A stretch of DNA of 64,000 nucleotides from assembly GCF_037975245.1 (NCBI RefSeq), contig NC_092577.1:21016898-21080897 (forward strand). Direction: 5' to 3'. The translations under genes were made by a program, and so were the position numbers. This DNA comes from Apostichopus japonicus (lineage: Eukaryota; Echinodermata; Holothuroidea; Aspidochirotida; Stichopodidae). Shown here piece by piece: positions 57,154-64,000 of the stretch. Position 1 is the stretch's first letter; each line of letters starts with the position of its first letter. The notes below the pieces were generated by a model that made no database searches, had not been told where the DNA came from, and was given only the letters and a program-made list of their open reading frames with translations.

Positions 57154-57922
57154 GTATCAGATATAGTTATGAGACCATTTTAAATTCAAGGCCAAAATGA
57201 AAATTCCTCAATTTCTCAATATTAGTGTCATACAAAATCAGTGAAGTTGTAAGGTACAGGGAAACCTAAATTTGTGAACGTATTTGTTGTTTTATCGATT
57301 AATTCACACTTTCAATTTCCCATACAGTATGGCATCTCATTTGCATGAACATGCTACCACTAGCATCAGAATGATCTTTACTGCTTTTGTATCTGCTTAT
57401 ATAACATGTGATCTAAAATTTGGAAAATTTAAATAATGAAATTTTCACAACAGCACGGGCATTACCCTGTCCATTTTGGAAAGTTTACTTTCTTTGTTTA
57501 AGTGTGTTTAAGCGGAAAAGATGGAACAATACAAACATATGTAAAACACGTTTTAGCTACCATAATTTAGCATATCTCATACTGAGATATGTGCAAATGT
57601 CTTTATAGAACATTAAATGGCAGGTGAATTAGTTACAGTAACCCTTCATTCCTGTTTGGTTGGTGAAATGGTAATTAAGTGAAGTGATCACATGGCAGGG
57701 AGGGGCGGTTGAGGCCATATATGAGGGTCGACACACCAACTAAAGAGAACATGGCTTTGCTGTCTTGGTAACACAAATACTATTTTTGTGTCATATATTT
57801 TCCTACAAGTGCTTTTGTTAAATTCGGGAAGAATTTCTTTTTAGCAAAATAATATATTGAACACAGCATGATATAAGTGTCTCAGATAGTAATCATTTCT
57901 TAATTTACTTATATTTTCACAG

Positions 57923-58704
57923 AGAGGAAGTCCAATGTTTTTTCGTATTTTAATGGAAACAAGGATAAAATTGATGTCAATTGATGAAAGTATGTTATAA
58001 AGTATCCATAGAATGAATTATGACTAGAATGTATGGCTTATTGATTTTACCATTAACTGGACAAATTTGGACCATGATATTTTACTTGCTGTCGTTTTAT
58101 ACTGAATTTTCTCACTGTGACTACCCGTTTAAATATTGGCATGGCCATTACACGACTGCATGGCAAACCAAAAATTAAATTGATCAATTGTGCTACATAA
58201 ATTGCCGTTGTTAATTCAGTGTAACTTTGATCTATATTATTTTGTAATTGTCTGATTCACCTGAGAAGTACACTACCAAGTTTATGATCTACTGAAGGAC
58301 ATTGGTATGAAAAGTTTCTTTCTTCTGTGAACAAGTAAATATTAAGCATGACATATGTAGGTAATTTAGTTTTGCCCTAAGCATTAATGTTTAAGTATTT
58401 TACTTGTAGAGCATAGTCCGTGCAATACAAGGTTGACATTAAATGTAACCTACAAAGATGATGTTTGCTGCCATTCAGGTTTATTACAAGATTACAATTT
58501 TTACTTTGAAATCTTTGACTACATTTTCTCTGCATGATTTTGGCATAACTCGTACATATTGATTTATTTTCTACAGGTTACTCTGTATTTGACAGGGTTG
58601 GCCAGCATCTACTCCTGATTGCTGGTGGGGGTACATCTGCCAAGAAAACTGTGTATAACCACTTCTTGCATATGAAGAAAATTTCACAGATGGCAGGGGA
58701 GTGA
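57923..58704 (+). CDS. Two following exons (57923-57989 and 58577-58704)
   Basis: The first reads RGSPMFFRILMETRIKLMSI and ends in phase 1 at GAAA|GTATGT. The second starts after ttttctacag and reads YSVFDRVGQHLLLIAGGG, then a Lys/His-rich part, and stops at TGA (58702-58704). No domain is recognised; the stop is either damage or a sign that an alternative donor was missed. Confidence 0.4.
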
Positions 58705-59498
58705 AGGAGTTGTTTACGAACAGTTGTAGGCTGAGAAAGTGAGTGGATTCTCATGTCAGTCTGCAATTGTGAAAGCCAAGGATTGGATAATCAATGTGCC
58801 ACGGGGAGCTATAGGATATTTAGAATTGACAAAGCAGAGTAATGTCCTGTTCACAGTTTAAATACATACCAAGCCTTCTGGCAATATACATTTCTCCTAT
58901 GTACCGTGGGACTTGCAGCATGATCAAATTGGTCCATTCAATAATTGGTGAATTAAATCAGCTAGAATAATACTTTCATGGGTGAAAGCTACTGTGGGTC
59001 TTACTGATGTGTTCCATGGGTAGGTAGCAGACTTATGAAAGTTTCTGAAGTTTGCCACAACAGTGGCACCTTGAAATCCCTTTGCTGGATGCCTGTCCAA
59101 CCAAGAGATACCAAAAAATTACTTAATAGTTCTTGCAACTACTTAAAGGAATTGCTGTTGGTGGAAGATTTGGATAAATTGTTTTCATAGTTCTTATTGT
59201 TCTTTTTCTAATCATGTGAAAATTGTCTCAATTCGACATTTTCTTGTTGAAGAAATCTGGCTTCAAATTGACCACTTTCTCACCAAAAGCACTGTTTCTT
59301 CAAACCCATCAATTTTGTGAATGACGTAATGTGGGCAAACAGGCAATAGGAGCAACTCAAAGTTAGCACTCCCATTACCGCAACAAATACACTCTCACAT
59401 GTACACGAACAGGTGATTGCCTATTACGTACACACCTAAAATGTACGTATACAGCCTACCATGCCAAGTTGCTCCGCAGGATACACAGCATTGCACAT

Positions 59499-59520
59499 AA
59501 TATATATATATATATATATA
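59499..59520. repeat. (TA)n microsatellite
   Basis: About 22 bp of alternating TA in an intron of the second recombinase-like gene. A larger interval around it (58705-60694) contains no convincing exon; CAAGTC and AAGTC words recur near 59903-59960 and 60370-60390. Confidence 0.8.
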
Positions 59521-61202
59521 TCCATTTATAATTGGTTCATTTATATGTTGCTATTAAAAGCTTGCTGTTTTTTTCTAATGTTGTTGCAATTGCTCTTGCT
59601 GTTGTTGTTGTTTTTATCTGTAAGTTTTGTAAATTCTCTGTTCTTTCCTTTTTAGCTGCCATTGGTTTGTTTGGAGGAGTACCTTTTAAATGCTGTGGTT
59701 CATCAATTACATAGTGGCAATCAAATATATTGCAAATACCTAAGCGCTATCAAAACAATTCAGTACCATTGCCTCCATGCAAGCAAGCAATTTTTGGAGA
59801 AATTCTAATTTACCATTTCAATGTTCACATACTTTACTTTCAATACAGTATTTATGATCGAAGTAACTGATAGCAAGGCATGTGGCTGAGTCCACCAAGC
59901 CTAGTCCAAGTCAAATCCCAAGCAAGACTATCCAATTACAAGTCAAAGAGTCCAGCTGATTTTTTTTGGCTCAAACCAAACTTTGCTTGCCTGAAGGTAT
60001 TGCTTACAGTTGTGTGATTAAATGTGAATAAATGGTAAGTATGGACAACTTTACAAACTACTGCTGGTGGTATTGGGATAAAACTATATTTTAAAAGTCT
60101 TGTTCATAGAAGTATCAATGAAGCCGTCTTTAAGCCATCTATTATCATTTTCGTATAGTATATGAGGGGGCAGGAGTAGGAAAAGTTGTCTGTAGGGGAA
60201 TGATTGGTTTTGGTGTGATGAAGGGCTATGGGGATGATCTTGCTGCTATATTTGTTGTTGTTCCTCATGCATCATTATTTTTATCTGTGAGATCATTGTA
60301 TATAGACAATTACATTTTCGCAATCCAATATTTTGGAAATATATAAATACAATGCTAAACTTCAGTAGCAGTAACTCAAGTCCAGCTAAGTTTGGTTGGC
60401 CTGGAGGTATTGCTAATTGCTTAGATATTTAACAAATGGTCAACTGCAGATGGTAACCTTTGGAGTACAACATGACATTTTTAACTATTGGCGTGTAAGT
60501 ATCACCAGTTCCCCCTATTAATTGTTTGGGAAGGGGTCAGGGAGAGATGAAAGGTGGCTATAGGGGAATGATGAGTATGGGTGTGAGGGAGGGGTAAAGG
60601 TAGGTAGATGAAAACAATTTGAATATGATTACTCTCATTAATGCTTTCTGAAACTGCATGATTGTAATTCCTCACATATTGTTTTACTTTTCAGTATCAT
60701 GACCACTATGCAGAAAACAAAAGCGCCAAAGACCATCATGAAGTACCTAGAATCTGTTAAGAAGCTAGGTACGTACATGATGATAGAAGAGGAGGAACCC
60801 TTGTAGGGATCACCCAGCCAAAATTGGCAAAAACTGAAAGGGTAGCATCAGCCTTAATCAAGGGGCTCAGGCCCCTTGCAAAGAAGAGGGAGAGGCAGAT
60901 GAAATCCCAGATTAGAGGTGAGAACTTTGTTCAAGCATAATAAACCCTGCATTTGTGTGAGTATGTCTAATGATGGAATCAATATATCTATATGTATATA
61001 TGGTTTTGATCATATGCAAAATCATCCCTTATTAATTGAATTATGATGAATTTATTGGTAAACAATAAAAATGTTAACACTAACTACCAATTTCATGCAG
61101 AATAACGATCAGTACTTCAAGCAAGTATTACGTTTATACTGGTCTACCTTCATTTCATTCAGTGCCAAATAGCTCTTACATACTTTCTTTTTCTAAACAC
61201 AG

Positions 61203-61274
61203 ACAAAATGATTGATGCCACAGATACTCAACAATTCTGCATGATGCTGAAGAAGGAGACAAAACCACACATAA
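61203..61274 (+). CDS. Short exon before the recombinase domain
   Basis: Acceptor ctaaacacag, donor ATAA|GTAAGT; 72 bp, phase 1 in and out. It reads KMIDATDTQQFCMMLKKETK. A candidate preceding exon ending at 60917 (ATTAGAG|GTGAGA) has the right phase, but its frame is broken near 60780. Confidence 0.5.
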
Positions 61275-62201
61275 GTAAGTTGCATCATCTTGAAGTAATT
61301 TATAGGAGTCAGCTAAAACTGATGCAAGTATCTCGAGAATCACATTTTATATTGATACCTTACTTGGTTTATATGCTGGGTAGTAAATGAATCTCTATTA
61401 TTGGTGAATAGTAGTGATTGGGCTTCGTTTATTGAGGCCTATAACAATTAGCTTTGGCCTTGTTGGCTTCCATTTTGATATTTCTTTTAATCAGTATTGC
61501 TATTTTATTCCTATAGGCCTTGTATGTTTATTGCATTGTACTATGAATGATTAAAACAGTTTATCATGGTTGCCCTTTGAAATTTGGTATTTCTGCAATA
61601 GGCCTACCATGTTTTCTGAGTGAAAGTGGTGAAATATTTCAATTCAACCCAGGACTTTTGTAGTGTGTAATTTTCATGTACTGGGAAAAAGGACTGCCTT
61701 TGACTTAACAAAAGTTCTGTGTTACTTCAATGCACATGTACATTATTTGGCTGGTTGTTAGCATTAATATATTTTCTGGGCCAGCACATTGACAAATTGT
61801 TGCCAACCAAAAATAGTTTGATAGTTTCTTGTGGTGGTGTTGTTCCACAAAAATATATTGTATGATTGAACAGGGTTAATCAACAGTCTAGCATGCATTT
61901 ATCACATGATTCATGCACTCCAGGGGTTAAGGCTATCACTGGATGCACTCGGGCTGTGCCCTCGTGCATCCCTTGCATTAATCCTGATCATGCATTAATC
62001 CTGTGAAAAACAGGATTTTTGGACATAAATAATTTCATTTATGTCACTGTCATATCTATCAATCATTTGTCATGGATTATGACACATATTAGAATGTGAT
62101 CATTATGTGGTGCACAAGAATTTGAAGGCAGTTGAGCAATTTTAGATGCAAAGTGATTTTGGTGAATTTTCTGACAATAACATCCTCTTTCATGTTTTTA
62201 G

Positions 62202-62386
62202 CTCGACTCTCAAAAGGCGAGAAGGTCAGCTGGAATAACCTTCTCTGTCTAAGAAATTATATTTTGACAGGACTGCTTGTTGCTGGGGCTCCAAGGAGTG
62301 GAGTCATCACAGGATTCACTCTCCAGCAGTTCAGAAAGGCCACCAAACTGACCAAGGATGATGGCTCTGACTACTGGGTGGCAAAT
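62202..62386 (+). CDS. Recombinase-like exon: box I region
   Basis: Acceptor tcatgtttttag, donor GCAAAT|GTATGC. It encodes LRNYILTGLLVAGAPRSGVI then TGFTLQQFRKA. The R-S-G-x-I-x-x-(F/M)T-L-x-x-F pattern corresponds to box I of a tyrosine-recombinase-like family (R of R-x-G/S). It ends in phase 0. Confidence 0.65.
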
Positions 62387-62874
62387 GTATGCATTTAACT
62401 TTATTTTGTTTAAATTATGTTGCAAACAGCTTAAAGCAGCATTTTGCGTTTTATCGCCGTTTTCTACCTCTTTAATTAACATGTTCATCGAGATTTTTAC
62501 ATATATCAATCACAAAACAGCAAACTAAGATATTAGCCAAGCTTTACCCTGCCAACAACGTTAATTGGCAAGTAATTAAGGATATTTACAGATAGTGAGA
62601 AAAGTGTCCACGACAAATTTCACTTTTAAAATTAATCGCATACAATTCCCCAAAACCCACTAGTTTAAATTCAACCAATCAGAAGAAATGCAGGTTTAGT
62701 TATGAGCCATTGCTAAAAATAGATTAGGGCATATCAGTCATACATTAATTTTGTACTAGGCAAGGCTAGTAAAACTAATACATGTAAACTGGTATTAATA
62801 GCTACAGTCACAGAAAATTGATTTTCATGCATATTTATCTCATACTTGTGTTGACAATGTTGACAAATTTACAG

Positions 62875-63153
62875 GTTGATGATCATAAGACAGCAACCAG
62901 TCATGGGCCACCAAGGCTGGTCTTTAATGACGAGGTTTACAGTCTGGCCAGGGTCTATGCAGACTATGGCAGGGTGCAGACTGCTAGTGTGACTTCAACG
63001 TTGGTACTTCAAGATGAGTCCCCCTTTTTTTTAGAAAACAAGGGGGGAAAGGTCACCAGAGTGGCCGCCCAAACCATTTTTAGGCTGTGGAAGAGCCATG
63101 GGTTCGCTGGTAATCTGAACCCCACCCACATACGGTACACAGCTGCGACAAAG
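62875..63153 (+). CDS. Recombinase-like exon: Lys turn and box II
   Basis: Acceptor aaatttacag; 279 bp, phase 0. It starts VDDHKTATSHGPPRLVF (the H-K-T turn followed by a strand) and ends NPTHIRYTAATK (box II with its Arg) at AAG|GTATGT. The intact frame of 93 codons contrasts with the damaged upstream exons. Confidence 0.7.
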
Positions 63154-63255
63154 GTATGTTATAAATATATTCAATATATTCAAATAACAAAAAGTTGTAG
63201 TTTAGGGTAGAAATATTGTATTCGGTCATCCATGGTCATTAAGTTTATTTTTCAG

Positions 63256-63315
63256 AGTCTGTTTGGTATTGCATCAATTGTTATAAAACGGACTCACAAA
63301 GAACAGTTAATGTAA
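63256..63315 (+). CDS. Terminal exon, recombinase domain truncated
   Basis: Acceptor ttatttttcag; reads SLFGIASIVIKRTHKEQLM then TAA at 63313-63315. In complete tyrosine recombinases a G-H (or equivalent) block and the nucleophilic Tyr follow box II; both are absent here. Catalysis by this copy is therefore unlikely. Confidence 0.55.
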   Translation, partial: SLFGIASIVIKRTHKEQLM

Positions 63316-63423
63316 GCCAGGTATTTAAAATGCATAGCTGCAAGCAACAAAGAATTTCCATGTACTGTATAAATACAGTATCATATTCAAATCAAAGAGT
63401 GCTTAAATTAATCTTGCTGGGCA

Positions 63424-63475
63424 TGGGAAATGCCATTTCCGCGCGCCAATGGTGGCGCTCCGCTTAGATAGTGTC
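63424..63475 (-). repeat. Hairpin-motif repeat copy
   Basis: GGGAAATGCCATTTCCGCGC then GCCAATGGTGGCGCTCCGC and TTAGATAGT. It shares its core with 15405-15445, 21955-22000, 22660-22700, 41665-41705 and 42437-42475. The remaining sequence to 64000 shows no recognisable gene. Confidence 0.7.
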
Positions 63476-64000
63476 AAAATTGTACTAGAATTTAATGGAT
63501 AGGTACAAGTTGGAATATTTTATGTAAGATAAATTTTAATGGATTAGACGATGTCAAAAAACCCAACAGCTTTCCTTTTTAAATAAGGGCCACAGATGAT
63601 TTAAGAGTGGGCATAGATGGGGAGTATGTTACAAATTAACTTCATTTTGGACCTACACAATCACAAATGTGACTTCCAGCGTCAGACTTCTTTGCTCTAG
63701 CTTTGTTTCCTTTATGGGATGGGTCACCTTCGTCTCTTACCATTTGGCATCTGTTTCTATCGACGAACGTTGTCTGTGCGTAGCTTGCTGTATAGGCTTA
63801 CCTATACTGAGGTTGTAAACCAGATATTGTGCGGAGATCTCACTTTGTCTACTACATTAGGTGCGCGATAGTTCTGTGCAATATTGCTTGCTCATTCAAA
63901 ATCAATGAATTATAAAGGAGGTTACTGTAAATTGGGTGGAAATTTAAATACGAATGACAGCCGAAGCAAACCTGTGGATCATGTTCCTTCAGCCAGTTAC

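Larger units (their letters stand above)
51790..63315 (+). pseudogene. Second tyrosine-recombinase-like gene, eroded, many exons
   Basis: Exons read by splice signals and phase: 51790-51837 (ATG), 53718-53777, 54717-54895, 57039-57153, 57923-57989, 58577-58704, 60695-60917 (uncertain), 61203-61274, 62202-62386, 62875-63153, 63256-63315. The product has an acidic N-terminus, a C2H2-like finger, a helical segment and a C-terminal domain with RSGVITGFTL, DDHKTATSHG and THIRYTAAT. These resemble box I (Arg), the Lys turn and box II of tyrosine recombinases, in a subfamily different from the 28.6-34.8 kb gene. Damage: TAA at 53757-53759, a one-base deletion in the acidic exon, a stop in the 58.6-kb exon, a frame break near 60780, and an end (TAA, 63313-63315) before the GH and Tyr boxes. 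Junctions from 61203 onward agree in phase; the middle is less sure. Role unknown. Confidence 0.6.

Overview
The window is animal nuclear DNA: AT-rich, with many introns (GT-AG exons of 27-293 bp, plus one of 1.7 kb), dense dispersed repeats and several classes of transposon. The repeat style (poly-C/poly-G MITEs, hAT relics, a Tx1-like LINE, L2-type LINE tails, domesticated-looking recombinase genes) suggests a marine invertebrate, perhaps an echinoderm or another invertebrate deuterostome. That placement is inference; no diagnostic host gene is present. No prokaryotic features are seen.

Region 1 (about 1.3-18.8 kb, + strand, possibly to 24.6 kb) is a multi-exon gene whose reading phases agree across 13 exons. 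It encodes a Ty3/Gypsy-type integrase (HHCC zinc module, D,D-35-E core, GPY/F-like tail) joined in frame to a ubiquitin-specific protease domain with Cys and His boxes. The layout recalls Ginger-type DNA transposons or genes domesticated from them. A dead Tx1/L1-like LINE (about 8.2-13.1 kb) sits in the intron between the two domains.

Region 2 (19-27 kb) is a mosaic of hAT-type debris, MITEs, a possible terminal exon (24.2-24.6 kb) with a partial downstream duplicate, and a dispersed repeat built around a (TG)n tract.

Region 3 (26.9-36.5 kb) looks like one inserted unit of about 9.6 kb that splits the (TG)n tract of that repeat. Both ends carry TGGGGAC-containing subterminal sequence, and the left end includes a 24-bp minisatellite. 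Inside, on the minus strand, is a 9-exon gene: half a SET domain, three tandemly duplicated exons, an acidic stretch, Cys/His fingers, a tyrosine-recombinase-like domain and a Myb/SANT-like C-terminus. The copy carries in-frame stops, a frameshift and an apparently lost SET exon.

Region 4 (36.5-51 kb) has no convincing gene. It holds a tRNA-derived SINE, a 1.1-kb foldback element with TA target duplications, a palindrome, G-rich GGGGTA-type arrays, an L2-like LINE 3' end, a hAT-like MITE with an 8-bp target duplication, and hairpins.

Region 5 (51.0-63.3 kb, + strand) is a second, different tyrosine-recombinase-like gene with a TATA-type promoter and a Kozak-like ATG. Its exons are eroded: an in-frame TAA, a one-base deletion in an acidic exon, and a C-terminus that stops before the catalytic tyrosine. 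Exon boundaries were read by eye from splice signals and reading phase; none is confirmed by transcripts.
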